Source of the DNA: DASZHC01 sp035938215
GTDB lineage: Bacteria > Verrucomicrobiota > Verrucomicrobiia > Chthoniobacterales > JAFAMB01
Length of the DNA stretch: 41,713 nucleotides
Direction of reading: 5' to 3'
Assembly (NCBI GenBank): GCA_035938215.1
Contig: DASZHC010000072.1
Coordinates: 1 to 41,713, forward strand
A program made the translations under genes and the position numbers. The stretch's first letter is position 1, and the number at the start of each line of letters is the position of its first letter. This document shows, in pieces, positions 1 through 7,655 of the stretch. Below the pieces are notes generated by a model. It ran no database searches. It worked only from the letters and a program-made list of their open reading frames with translations, and was not told the DNA's origin.

Positions 1-29
1 GATTTTGTGCCAGCCGGTCAGTTAGCCAA

Positions 30-313
30 CTAGCAACCTACTCTCCCAACGTCAGCTACGTGATTGACATACTCGCAAATGCTGGCGCGAGAAGGAAATG
101 CCTTGACTGGTCCTGAAATGCTGTCTTGCTCTTCCTTGGATAACTGATACCAGTCTGGCAGAAACTGCCCGTAAAGATGCCGGTTCAGCGAAAGGGACCT
201 TCTGGACAGTCTCTTCAGGAAAAGAAACTGATTAGAAATTCTGAGGCATTCAGCTGAAAGTTTTGGATGACACGATCCTTGACAACCTGGGTGAGCTTAT
301 GATTTACAGCCAT
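30..313 (-). pseudogene. remnant of a small unknown gene, probably frameshifted
   Basis: An ATG at 313 has an AGGAG seven bases upstream on the minus strand and opens a 32-codon frame (MAVNHKLTQVVKDRV...) that stops near 215. A second frame continues to a TAG at 30-32 and ends in protein-like sequence (FLPDWYQLSKEEQDSISGPV, ASICEYVNHVADVG). This looks like one gene broken by a frameshift around 230-240. It begins about 17 bases before the stop of the nuclease fragment next to it, so the two may once have been co-transcribed. I do not recognise the family. The frameshift is inferred from reading the two frames. Confidence 0.35.
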
Positions 314-697
314 AGTCATTCTCCTGTACCGTTCGCTGGCTGATACCCTTCTGGATTGCCTCTTTTTCGGACATGTATTCGCCCTGTTTGGTTTTGCCAT
401 AATAGCGCGATCCCGGCTTCCAATACTTCCCACTTCTGGTGTTGACCCAGACTTGGCCAGAAGTCTGCGCAATCGCCCAAACACGGCGCGAAGTAGGTTT
501 TGGAACAGGTGGATTCGGGCTAACGTACTTCTTGTACGCCTCTATCCAGTTCGCTGCGATCTCGCGCTGGGCCGTTTTTAACTCGATTTTTCCATCGCAT
601 ACCAGCTCGTGAAGCTTGTCTTCGAGCCTGTCTTTAACTTGGGCGCTCCAAGGCGAGATTCTGTGCGACTCCGGCCAGAGATTTTTGATTGAATTCC
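297..697 (-). pseudogene. HNH-nuclease-like protein, 3' fragment
   Basis: Minus-strand reading gives NSIKNLWPES, WSAQVKDRLEDKLHELVC, AANWIEAYKKYV, then a basic aromatic tail (SGKYWKPGSRYYGKT) and a stop at 297-299. The NLWPES ... VKDRLE ... LVCDG ... W..AY pattern is one I associate with the C-terminal half of small HNH-type nuclease proteins of soil bacteria. The expected upstream part, with a DHL(I/V)xLELGG-like motif, is missing: upstream of about 697 the frame no longer resembles the family. It is therefore called a 5'-truncated fragment. It lies head to head with another mobile-element-like fragment at 689-877, and the junction falls at about 690. Family assignment is from memory of the pattern. 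Confidence 0.5.
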
Positions 698-877
698 ACG
701 GGTCAAAGTTTATACTCGAAAATCCCCAACGGCAACAAGCACTGGTACATCACGGGTCGTCCTGAAGGGAAGCGAGTACGGGCTTGGTTCGACACAAAGG
801 AGAAAGCCCAAGCGGAGGCGAAGGAGTGCAACAGCTTACCTGCGCGATGTCCTGACACGGTTACCATCTATGACTAA
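689..877 (+). pseudogene. integrase-like N-terminal fragment (Arm-domain-like)
   Basis: A 62-codon frame from TTG 689 reads SKIPNGNKHWYITG then GKRVRAWFDTKEKAQAEAKE. A short beta-rich stretch ending in an aromatic residue plus TK..A..EA helix resembles the N-terminal DNA-arm-binding domain of tyrosine recombinases. After residue 50 the similarity is lost and the frame stops, so no catalytic domain follows. It could also be an intact small protein of unknown role; no Shine-Dalgarno sequence supports the TTG. Integrase assignment is an inference from the pattern only. Confidence 0.35.
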
Positions 878-953
878 CCGCCAGATCAAAGACATCGTTC
901 CCAAAGCCTGGGCCGCTGCCGAAAAAGCCGCTACTACGCGCAAAGCAGCGTAA
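870..953 (+). CDS. very short ORF, 27 residues, doubtful
   Basis: The ATG at 870 overlaps the end of the preceding fragment and encodes an Ala/Lys-rich helix-like peptide (PKAWAAAEKAATTRKAA) before TAA at 951-953. The overlap and helix-like composition suggest remnant coding sequence of the same broken element. A functional peptide cannot be shown. Confidence 0.15.
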   Translation: MTNRQIKDIVPKAWAAAEKAATTRKAA

Positions 954-1969
954 GTGTTGTAAACGTCGTAACCCCGACCTACGACATTTACGACTCTCTC
1001 CGCCATCTACAACTTCGACGGGTCAAGACGAAAGCTACCGGTGCTATAGGTACCGCTTAAGATCTAGCGGAAGCCACTCGCATTGGATGCGCCATTCTCG
1101 TTTCCCACGTAAAATCAACAGGATTATTGCCCAAGTTGAAGGTTACGCGTCTCCACCGATGATTTTCCGGCAATAATGCAAACTCATCGTCGGGCTGATA
1201 AATCACCGGTCGCCCACCCTGTGGACATTGCCGGTTATAACCACGATGAGATGTCCTTTGAAAATACAATGTATCCGGCTATCTCAAGCAATGGCTCCGC
1301 GCTAGGCTAAGTTGTTGCAAGGGGTTATTTTGCAGCGTGGCCTAGGGACAATATGAAGGTTGCTGCGGTTGCAAACTAGATGGCGATTATTGCGGCGATC
1401 ATAAAAGGCGGCATACATCCTATTGTTTTTATAGTGTGTACACTCCGTACAGCTATAAGCATTAGAATGCAAATTTCGCAATAGGCGTGAAACTTCTAGG
1501 CTCCAACTACGTCGAAAGTAGATGCCATGGAAGGCGTTGTATCAGGCTGGGAGCCAATAAAAGCGCAGCTCCGGTGGCGTGTAGTCTGCGTCACCCGGAG
1601 CTGCGTGATGCCGGTTCAGCAGAAGGCCCCAGCAACATGCGGACTCGTCGAGAGAGAGTGCGGACTGAGCATCGGGGTTGAGCGGGTGCAGTTTGTGGGT
1701 GGGGAAGGTGACCGACTGAAAAATCGTGGAGGAATCGCCGCAACGATCTTTTATAAGGTCTGTTAACAGATTATATCGATTAAGGTGCCTTCGTTGATTC
1801 TTTTGCGCGAGAAGGCCCGAGTCAGCACGGCTTATAGATAGTATATAGGCAAGGTCAAGATGGCCCAGGCGGACAGCAGTCTCCGCTGCTGTACTACCCA
1901 AAGATCGGAGACCTTCGGCAATTTCTTTAATGGAATATACTCCGTTGGTGCAGAGGTGTTCGAAAAACG
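954..1969. other. about 1 kb without a convincing gene
   Basis: Open frames here are short, start from TTG or lack initiation signals, and have no recognisable domains. The best is a minus-strand frame at 1057-1269 (VIYQPDDEFALLPENHRWRR), which may be a gene remnant. A perfect 12-bp palindrome TCTGTTAACAGA lies at 1759-1770. A strong hairpin at 1564-1605 is listed separately. The stretch looks like decayed accessory DNA. Confidence 0.5.
1555..1605 (-). terminator. probable intrinsic terminator, minus strand
   Basis: CGCAGCTCCGG at 1564-1574 pairs with CCGGAGCTGCG at 1595-1605; the stem extends two more pairs past a bulge. On the minus strand the stem is followed by CTTTTATT (1556-1563), the usual T-rich tail. 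The nearest minus-strand gene upstream is the chorismate mutase ending at 1970. Confidence 0.6.
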
Positions 1970-2452
1970 TTATTTGCTGCCGCCGGTCGCCGCGGGTTGG
2001 TTAGGAAATTGGGGCGCCGCAGCATCGAGTTTGGTTTCCCAATTGCGCATTTCTTCCACCAGCTTTTTATATATTCGGCCGACGGCTTCTGGCGGCAAGG
2101 GACCGCCCCTGGCAAGCTCTTGAGCCTTCTCTATCACCTGTTGTTCCCGAGTGGGAACCGTCACCGGTAATTGCGCTTGGCGTTTGATTTTGCCTACCTC
2201 CTCGACCACTCGAGCCCGCTGTTGAAATAGTTCAACAATGCGTTGGTCAAGCGAATCGATCTGTTGACGATACGGTGCCAGCTGCTCCTGGGTACCAGCG
2301 TCTGTATTTCCAGCGACCAGCGTCATAACGCCAAGGATTTTTAGCATATATTGAAAGAGTCGCAGCCAATTGTGATCCGAGATCCAGCCGTCCGCCATCG
2401 CGGCGGAGAGGAGGAGCGCACTGATCAAGCAGAAAGGGATTATGCGGTTCAA
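1970..2452 (-). CDS. aroQ: chorismate mutase, AroQ type, with signal peptide
   Basis: Chorismate mutase converts chorismate to prephenate. The 160-residue product has an AroQ helical domain at about 58-140: YRQQIDSLDQRIVEL, then RA..V.EVGKIK, then PTREQQVI. The Arg, Lys and RE positions expected in the AroQ active site are visible. The N-terminus (PFCLISALLLSAAMA/DG) looks like a signal peptide with an A-x-A cleavage site, which would make this an exported AroQ rather than a cytoplasmic aromatic-biosynthesis enzyme. The TTG start at 2450-2452 is preceded by GAAAGGGG at a workable distance; an internal ATG at residue 36 is the alternative and would also leave a hydrophobic N-terminus. The gene stands alone, with no shikimate-pathway neighbour. 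Confidence 0.8.
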   Translation of the reverse strand: MNRIIPFCLISALLLSAAMADGWISDHNWLRLFQYMLKILGVMTLVAGNTDAGTQEQLAPYRQQIDSLDQRIVELFQQRARVVEEVGKIKRQAQLPVTVPTREQQVIEKAQELARGGPLPPEAVGRIYKKLVEEMRNWETKLDAAAPQFPNQPAATGGSK

Positions 2453-2718
2453 ATACCCCTTTCGAGCGGATCAATCCCGCGGGCTTGGTTCCAGGTTGTG
2501 GCTCGGACGATTTCTCCGAGTCTGTCGGCGAGCTTATAAAAACGGTGATCGATCCTGCTGCCGTTGCAATTCGTAACAGAATATGTCAGCAGTCGAGAAG
2601 CCTCGGCTGAGGAGAACAAGTAATAATTTATTCGGGGAGCGAAGCAAATCCCCTTAGACTGATAGCCCATCAAGAAATTTAATGTGAAAAACAGGTAAAA
2701 GGTTGGTCATGTTTAGTC

Positions 2719-2994
2719 ATGCGTATCAACTACGAACCTAACGTCGGCAAGAGGAATTTTGTGACACATTTCGAAGGCGCTGTTCGAGAAAAGAAAAGCG
2801 AGTTTATGGGGCAGTTTAGGATAACACCGAGAGAGAAGGCCAGAATCAGAGAAATGTTGAGGTTTTATCAATGCGACAGACGGAAGATGGCGCACGAGGT
2901 TATGGAGGCGCTCCTTTATCATCATGCTCGCAAGGACCAGCTTGTCTTCCCTCTTCGTTTTGTCGTGGTAGACAAATCGAAGGAGGGAAACTGA
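2719..2994 (+). CDS. hypothetical protein, 91 residues
   Basis: An ATG-started frame encodes a basic, mostly helical small protein (PREKARIREMLRFYQC, KMAHEVMEALLYHHARKDQ) ending in a short strand (FPLRFVVVDK). No domain is recognised; the size and helix content would allow a small DNA- or RNA-binding protein, but this is not shown. AAAAGG about 15 bases upstream is a poor ribosome site. It is preferred over the antisense frame because its composition is more protein-like. Confidence 0.45.
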   Translation: MRINYEPNVGKRNFVTHFEGAVREKKSEFMGQFRITPREKARIREMLRFYQCDRRKMAHEVMEALLYHHARKDQLVFPLRFVVVDKSKEGN

Positions 2995-3132
2995 GCAACC
3001 AAATTGAAAATAGTTACCGTCAAAAGAGCAATCCACCTACTGATCCAGGATCGCGGAACCAAAGGGGTGAGGCTCTACTGAGTGATTTTTAGTCACTCCT
3101 CCGTCGTGGTGATACGGTCGAGTGATACGCTT

Positions 3133-3594
3133 TTAGCCTGTTCCCGTGCAAAACGATGTAAATAGGCTCGGCTCTCCAAGCGGCGGCAAATCCTGAAGCT
3201 CTATAGGTTCAACGGTCACATGTACGCCGCTCCAACGCTGATTGCCGCGTATGTGTTCCGTTAGCTCCTTCGCAAACTCAATTAAGGTGCCCTTCGCCAC
3301 CTTCGAGGGGCTTCCGACGATGACTTGGATTTCATGACCTGAGACCGGATTGTCTACTGTCAACGTGGGATCGTTAAGGATGACTTCGTTGTAATAATTA
3401 TTTTCGGGGGGCATTCCCGAATTACGCGAAGTTACAGAGTGCATGCAAGTCCTGAAAAGCGGCTCAGGCGACAGACCGGATTCTTTTGCTAAGGCATTCG
3501 CCGACTCACTGGCCTTTTCGATTAAGATTGCACGCTGCCCCTTGCTCAAGTGCCGGCGGTTGATGTTCCATCTTTGGAATTGCTCTTGAGGCAA
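3133..3594 (-). CDS. hypothetical protein with a ParB-like N-terminal motif, start uncertain
   Basis: The reading frame begins after a stop near 3635 and has only a TTG (3592-3594) as a plausible start, with no ribosome site. The N-terminus reads NINRRHLSKGQRAILIEKA, resembling the RRHL..(G/S)QRA motif of ParB-related proteins, but the rest of a ParB domain is missing. The C-terminal half (IQVIVGSPSKVAKGTLIEFAKE, HVTVEPIE) looks like an alternating strand-helix fold that I do not recognise. It may be a 5'-truncated or rearranged gene. Confidence 0.4.
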   Translation of the reverse strand: MPQEQFQRWNINRRHLSKGQRAILIEKASESANALAKESGLSPEPLFRTCMHSVTSRNSGMPPENNYYNEVILNDPTLTVDNPVSGHEIQVIVGSPSKVAKGTLIEFAKELTEHIRGNQRWSGVHVTVEPIELQDLPPLGEPSLFTSFCTGTG

Positions 3595-3644
3595 CGAGTG
3601 ACGGAAAGCTGTCTTTGGCTTTAAGCTAAGCTAATTCTCGGCCT

Positions 3645-3668
3645 GCGATTTACGAAAGCGTAAATCGC
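3645..3668. terminator. perfect 10-bp hairpin with 4-base loop
   Basis: GCGATTTACG (3645-3654) and CGTAAATCGC (3659-3668) flank the loop AAAG. It lies just past the stop of the small membrane protein gene ending at 3679. No T-run follows on either strand, so it may be an RNA end-protecting stem rather than an intrinsic terminator. Confidence 0.4.
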
Positions 3669-3678
3669 GTTCTTCGCG

Positions 3679-3978
3679 TCACGCAGCGGCTTCCGTAGCC
3701 CTCTCCTGCTTGTTCTTGACGCTGTGTAGATAGACCTCTCTCTGGTGGCAATCCCAGATTATCCACAGGGTACAAATGGCAATGAGCGAAGTGACAATCC
3801 CCAAAAAGGTAGGCGAAATAAAAAAACTCAGAATAATCTGGGCGACTGTGACGAAGGCTGCGAGACCAGCCATGACACCGGCCAGAATGGGCACGGGAAA
3901 TCTTGGAACCCTCATCAACAACGTGCTTCGCAGCGTATTGCCAGATGCCCCGCATAATCGTTGCCGTAAGCACGACAT
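3679..3978 (-). CDS. small membrane protein, two predicted TM segments
   Basis: A 99-residue protein of unknown function. Two hydrophobic segments are visible: PVPILAGVMAGLAAFVTVAQ (about 30-50) and FLGIVTSLIAICTLWIIW (about 60-78), followed by a charged C-terminal tail (VKNKQERATEAAA). The start is fixed by GGGAGGTGA, a near-perfect anti-Shine-Dalgarno match, six bases before the ATG at 3976-3978. Longer upstream versions ignore that site. No family is recognised and the neighbours give no functional clue. Confidence 0.6.
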   Translation of the reverse strand: MSCLRQRLCGASGNTLRSTLLMRVPRFPVPILAGVMAGLAAFVTVAQIILSFFISPTFLGIVTSLIAICTLWIIWDCHQREVYLHSVKNKQERATEAAA

Positions 3979-3981
3979 AGG

Positions 3982-3991
3982 TCTCACCTCC
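3982..3991 (-). promoter_or_regulatory. strong ribosome binding site
   Basis: On the minus strand GGGAGGTGAGAC precedes the ATG at 3978. This is one of the few canonical Shine-Dalgarno sequences in the window and decides the start of the small membrane protein. Confidence 0.7.
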
Positions 3992-4085
3992 CTCAAGTCC
4001 CACAAGCTCACGAGGCGCAATCTCAGAGATCGCAGAGTGCGCGGGCTCATCTCGGAAACGGCGCCCCGGTTGACTCCGGAAACCT

Positions 4086-4100
4086 GCTAGCTAAGCTAGC
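4086..4100. repeat. short palindrome shared with 33222-33235
   Basis: GCTAGCTAAGCTAGC is a perfect odd palindrome (arms of seven around A). CTAGCTAAGCTAGC recurs at 33222-33235 inside a class B repeat. Confidence 0.6.
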
Positions 4101-4184
4101 GGAGGCGACTGCGCTCCGCAAGCGGTACAAAGACAAACAAATAATTATTGCCGCCGCCGATGATCACCGACTGGAAACAATCAA

Positions 4185-4862
4185 TTATGGTTTTTTGAGG
4201 ATGGCGATGAGGTCGCCCCCTAAACCGGTGCATTTGCTCACGAGGATGTTGAGGCTGGTCAGTGGCGGCGAGAAGGCGAGTGAATGGAGGAGCAGGGTAT
4301 CGACGCGAAGAGAGAAGAAGGTTTTAGCTTCAGGGAAAGAAGAGAAATGGCTTTTGAGGGAATCGTACGATTGATAAATGAGACGGCTACGTTTATTCAA
4401 GGGGGAAAGTTTTGTGTTATGCAGGAAGATGAAGGTACCGCCTGGTTTCAAGTATGAGAGCAAAATGTCGGTGATTTGATGGTTTGACCCAAAATCCGCA
4501 GAGTTATAAAGGGTGCAACTGCGTACGAAGGCGCAATCGAAGGAATTTTTGTAAGGCAGAGAGAGGACGTCACCGACTTCGAATTTTGCACCTGTTGAGC
4601 TGTAATGTTGTTGAGCGCTTTTTATTCCTTCGGTGCTGAGGTCGACGCCGAGGGCTCGAAACCCTAGGCTGCCGAAGAGTGAAGTAAAGAAGCCGCCGCC
4701 GCAACCGAGATCGATGATTTGGCTTTGTTCGGGTAATTGGGCTTTTTTGACCAGGGCGTGGAAAAATGGTTGAAACATCCAGCGTCGAGGTTCGTAGAAA
4801 TTATGGTGATGATTCTTATAAACGTGGTTATAGTACTCTGAACACTCCGCAAGTTTCGACAT
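4185..4862 (-). CDS. class I SAM-dependent methyltransferase
   Basis: The 225-residue protein has a Rossmann-type methyltransferase core. Motif I is IIDLGCGGGFFTSLFG (49-64), the acidic end of strand 2 is LGVDLS (71-76), VGDVLSLPY (96-104) fits motif II/III, and YLKPGGTFIFLHN (137-149) fits post-motif III. The substrate is not predictable. The ATG at 4862 is chosen; a TTG ten codons upstream is possible. A paralogue in the opposite direction (5012-5346) has decayed. Their shared C-terminal region (SYDSLKSHF versus SFEAVKNHL, then FFSLR versus YFSLR) shows the relationship. Confidence 0.85.
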   Translation of the reverse strand: MSKLAECSEYYNHVYKNHHHNFYEPRRWMFQPFFHALVKKAQLPEQSQIIDLGCGGGFFTSLFGSLGFRALGVDLSTEGIKSAQQHYSSTGAKFEVGDVLSLPYKNSFDCAFVRSCTLYNSADFGSNHQITDILLSYLKPGGTFIFLHNTKLSPLNKRSRLIYQSYDSLKSHFSSFPEAKTFFSLRVDTLLLHSLAFSPPLTSLNILVSKCTGLGGDLIAILKKP

Positions 4863-5011
4863 TACCACATATACGACCGATTTTTTTCGCAACCCTAAGA
4901 AATCTTCTCTGACTGCGGAATTTCTCGATGTTCATTTTTAAAGCAGCGACACGATTGGTCGATATACCTTTATCGCTAATGAGGCCGGGTTTGTCTCAAT
5001 CCGGCACCTTT

Positions 5012-5346
5012 ATGAATTCAACCACACAGGATATCGCACACCGCTACGATGCAATGTATCGTCGCCAGAACTTCTTTCGCTATCGCCCTTGGATGTACCG
5101 GTCCTACATTCGAGCGCTGGCGAAAAGACCGGTCTGGCAAAAGGGAGCCGTGTACTTGATGTGGGCTGTGGACAAGGATTCTTCACGGGCTTGTTTGCCG
5201 ATCAGAACAATGGCAGCTGGAGGCATCATTCATTCGAGGCCGTCAAGAATCACTTATCTCGCTGGCCTCAAGCGAGAATTTACTTCTCTTTGCGACTAGA
5301 TGCGATTGTGCTGAATACTTTGGCGCTGTCTAGCACCATTGCTTGA
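5012..5346 (+). pseudogene. decayed SAM methyltransferase, paralogue of 4185-4862
   Basis: From ATG 5012 the frame reads YDAMYRRQNFFRYRPWMYRS, matching the N-terminus of the neighbouring methyltransferase. Near 5150 one base is missing: the frame continues as AVYLMWAVD while the adjacent frame gives SRVLDVGCGQGFFTGLFADQ, clearly motif I. After FADQN the sequence jumps to SFEAVKNHL...YFSLRLDAIVLNTLAL, which aligns with the C-terminal third of the intact copy, so about 95 codons of the core are gone. The stop is TGA at 5344-5346. The enzyme cannot be functional as read. Confidence 0.8.
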
Positions 5347-6306
5347 TTACATCGCCGATGCAACTCGCACCGCGACATCGCCGTATGGTGCGGGCTCCGT
5401 TTCGACCTTGCAGATGACGCGGCCCTCTTCGGGGAAGAGAAGCGCGGTGCGGTCCGCAAGGTAGAGGAACATCTCCATCCCCTCAGGGCATTGGAACAGA
5501 TCGGCTATTTCCACGAGCATCTCTTCCTGCGCAGTCTGGTCGAGGAGGGTGAAATTCCAGGCCAGCGCCGTGAAGTTGAGGATCATTTCCTTCGACTCGT
5601 AATCCGGTGCGGATTCCAGCAGCGGTTCGGCCACCAGGCAGATCATGTCGGAAACTTTTCGGCGACCCGGCGGATTGATCCGAACCTCCATGCCGGGGTG
5701 GCTGGCTCGGAGTGCGGCGGCCATCGCCCCGAGCCCTCCTCGACCGAGAGGACCGGTGGTGAAGCTTTCGCCGTTTTCCTCCTCGCCGTCGAGCGGTTCG
5801 AAGTCATCAGCGGCGACAATGTAATGGTAGCCGCCTTCGCCGCACCGGGCTTCGAGGGCTCGCAGAATCCTCTCGACGCGGGCTGGGGAGTCTGACGGCC
5901 CCTGGATGTAGAGCGGTTTGCCGTCTTTGCCGAACATAAATTGCTCATCGCAGTCCGCCGTCGTGATGCCGCCGAAAACGCGGCTCGCCTTTCTGTAATC
6001 GGCGCCCGGCGAAAACCCGAGCCCCCTGGCGTAGCTGATCGCGTCCTCGGCCAGCTTGCGCGCCGCCGCTGGCGTCATTCGCACCTGGTCCTCGTCAGGG
6101 AAGAGCCGATCTAGAAGGCTTTCCTGATAGTCGGCAACACTGTCGAACCGGTGGAAACCCGCGTCCTTCACACCCAGGCAAAACACGTCGAGCGAGAAGA
6201 AGCCGGCCTCGACGCGGCCGTCGGCCTTAAACCTGCTCACTACAAGACAGCCGCAGCCGGAATCGAAAAGTTTGGCAGAACGCAACGCTTCGGGAGGTGG
6301 TCTCAT
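5347..6306 (-). CDS. conserved hypothetical protein
   Basis: A 319-residue soluble protein. The N-terminal half reads FFSLDVFCLGVKDAGF, then AARKLAEDAISYARGLGFSP, YRKASRVFGGI, MFGKDGKPLYIQGPSDSPAR and RCGEGGYHYIVA. I recall this order of motifs from a widespread bacterial family of unknown function. The C-terminal part (GMEVRINPPGRRKVSDMI, then a helical region) is less familiar. It starts at ATG 6304-6306. Its stop codon directly abuts the stop of the decayed methyltransferase on the other strand, so there is no intergenic space. No signal peptide or membrane segment is seen. Confidence 0.7.
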   Translation of the reverse strand: MRPPPEALRSAKLFDSGCGCLVVSRFKADGRVEAGFFSLDVFCLGVKDAGFHRFDSVADYQESLLDRLFPDEDQVRMTPAAARKLAEDAISYARGLGFSPGADYRKASRVFGGITTADCDEQFMFGKDGKPLYIQGPSDSPARVERILRALEARCGEGGYHYIVAADDFEPLDGEEENGESFTTGPLGRGGLGAMAAALRASHPGMEVRINPPGRRKVSDMICLVAEPLLESAPDYESKEMILNFTALAWNFTLLDQTAQEEMLVEIADLFQCPEGMEMFLYLADRTALLFPEEGRVICKVETEPAPYGDVAVRVASAM

Positions 6307-6672
6307 AGCGCCTTAAATACCGGATGTGGTGGTAGTGGCGCAAGAAATATCTATAGGTTGTGGTTGGATTTTGTTCGACCAGAACCGCATCGCCATGCTG
6401 ACCGTCTAACCTGGACACGGCGGAACGGTCGGCTCGGAGATCCAACCCTACCAGTCTGCCCCGGAAGAACGAGCCCTCGGAGATCGGCCCTCTGCCAGTC
6501 CGCCTCCCAGGAACCGTGACCCCCGGAGATGTGCGTGACCGACTTGTAACTCCCTCCCGCTCGCGAAAACGGATCCTCCATTGCGCATTGACAGCCGATC
6601 CCGCAATTCCTTACGCTTACCCGCGTTTTTCTCTTCCGAATCTCCAGTCTCACTTTTAACGGAGGCAAACTC
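6307..6672. other. 366-bp gap holding class A repeat halves
   Basis: No gene is convincing here. Two direct class A half-units lie at 6427-6452 and 6471-6496. The divergent genes on either side must carry their promoters in this gap, but I cannot point to clear -35/-10 boxes. Confidence 0.5.
6427..6496. repeat. class A REP-like repeat, two half-units
   Basis: GGTCGGCTCGGAGATCCAAC...CTACC (6427-6452) and GAGCCCTCGGAGATCGGCCC (from 6471) match the arms of the class A elements at 20781-20859 and 31303-31397. Here the two arms are in direct rather than inverted orientation. Confidence 0.65.
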
Positions 6673-6681
6673 ATTAGTGCA

Positions 6682-7347
6682 GTGCAAAATCCAAGAGACC
6701 CGTTTACGGCGGCTGAACTCGGCTTGCTCGCACACCTGTACAGAGGCGAGATGTACAGGAGCAAAATCTGGCGGACCCGCCTGGATGCGACAACCAACTG
6801 GGCAGTAGCCACAACCGGAATTGCTCTCTCCGTCGCCTTTAGCAGCGCAGGCAATTCACCGCTCCCGCTTGTTCTTGTAACGTTGATGTCCCTGGTGTTT
6901 CTTGTCATCGAAGCCAGGCGCTATCGCTACTTCGATATCTGGCGCACCCGCGTGCGCGTTCTGGAAACGTGCATGTACGCGCCGATCCTTCGCGGCGAAG
7001 GCGTGCGCATTGAGAATGGCTGGAACCACGAACTAGCCCGCGACTATGAGCACCTTCGTTTCCATATCAGCTATTTGGAGGCCTTGGGACGCCGGTTGCG
7101 CCGCAATTATTCGTTCATGTTCGGTGTTCAAGCGATCAGCTACGTCACCAAGATTTGTATTCACCCGATGCCGATCAAGTCACTTGAGGACCTGTGGCAA
7201 CACGCCACGATTGGCCCAATACCTGGCCAGGCAGTGCTGATTTTCGGATTTATTTTCCACGCCGGATTGGTTGCACTTGCAGTTCTCACCCTGAAAGGAC
7301 AGCGCGCGGTCGGGCGAGTGGAAGGGCCGGCGCAAAGGAGGCCGTAG
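6682..7347 (+). CDS. DUF2270 family integral membrane protein
   Basis: The 221-residue product matches the DUF2270 pattern: an N-terminal R..E..R...WR.RLD.TTNWA segment, two close hydrophobic stretches (WAVATTGIALSVAFSS and PLVLVTLMSLVFLVIEARR), the EARRYRYFD.WR.RVR.LE motif, and a hydrophobic C-terminal segment (VLIFGFIFHAGLVALAVLTL). The function of the family is unknown. The GTG at 6682 is 16 bases from GGAGG (6661-6665). An in-frame ATT at 6673 is seven bases from it, which would add three residues; see findings. The gene stands alone. Confidence 0.8.
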   Translation: MQNPRDPFTAAELGLLAHLYRGEMYRSKIWRTRLDATTNWAVATTGIALSVAFSSAGNSPLPLVLVTLMSLVFLVIEARRYRYFDIWRTRVRVLETCMYAPILRGEGVRIENGWNHELARDYEHLRFHISYLEALGRRLRRNYSFMFGVQAISYVTKICIHPMPIKSLEDLWQHATIGPIPGQAVLIFGFIFHAGLVALAVLTLKGQRAVGRVEGPAQRRP

Positions 7348-7365
7348 GGATTTGCTGGCACCTCA

Positions 7366-7634
7366 TGGAGGGCGTCCGCTCCGTCGGCGCCGTGAAAATG
7401 ACGTTGATTTGCGGCCGGTAACGGCTGCGAGGGACCGCAGTTCTCCAGGCCTCCAGCGGTCATCGCTGGCACGACCGGATGGGCCATTGCCGGCCGATTC
7501 CCTGGAGGGCGTTCCGCTCCGTCGGCGCCGTGAAATGGCGTTGATTTACGGCCTGTAACGGCTGCGAGGGACCGCCCAGCCCTCCAAGCGGTCATCGTTG
7601 TCACCACCGGATGGCCATTGCCGGCCAATCCCCC
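7366..7634. repeat. tandem direct repeat, two copies of about 137 bp
   Basis: Copy 1 starts at 7366 and copy 2 at 7503. Both run TGGAGGGCGT(T)CCGCTCCGTC, a CGTTGATTT block, AACGGCTGCGAGGGACCGC, AGCGGTCATCG, then GCCATTGCCGGCC. They differ by scattered substitutions and single-base indels. The array fills the space between two convergent genes. Confidence 0.85.
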
Positions 7635-7655
7635 GGGAAAGCGCGCATCGCTTAC

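Noticed and set aside
1542..1901. 119-codon minus-strand frame (GSTAAETAVRLGHLDLAYIL)
   Set aside because: It has a helix-like start but no initiation signal, runs through the terminator hairpin and matches no family I know.
2444..2460. GCGGTTCAAATACC, similar to a tRNA T-loop
   Set aside because: No acceptor, D or anticodon stems can be built around it, and it is the start of the chorismate mutase gene.
3759..3767. Perfect DnaA box TTATCCACA
   Set aside because: It is isolated inside a small membrane protein gene with no second box or AT-rich stretch nearby, so it is most likely chance.
6351..6908. 185-codon minus-strand frame
   Set aside because: It overlaps the DUF2270 gene antisense and the class A repeat; composition is Arg/Ser-rich and unlike a protein.
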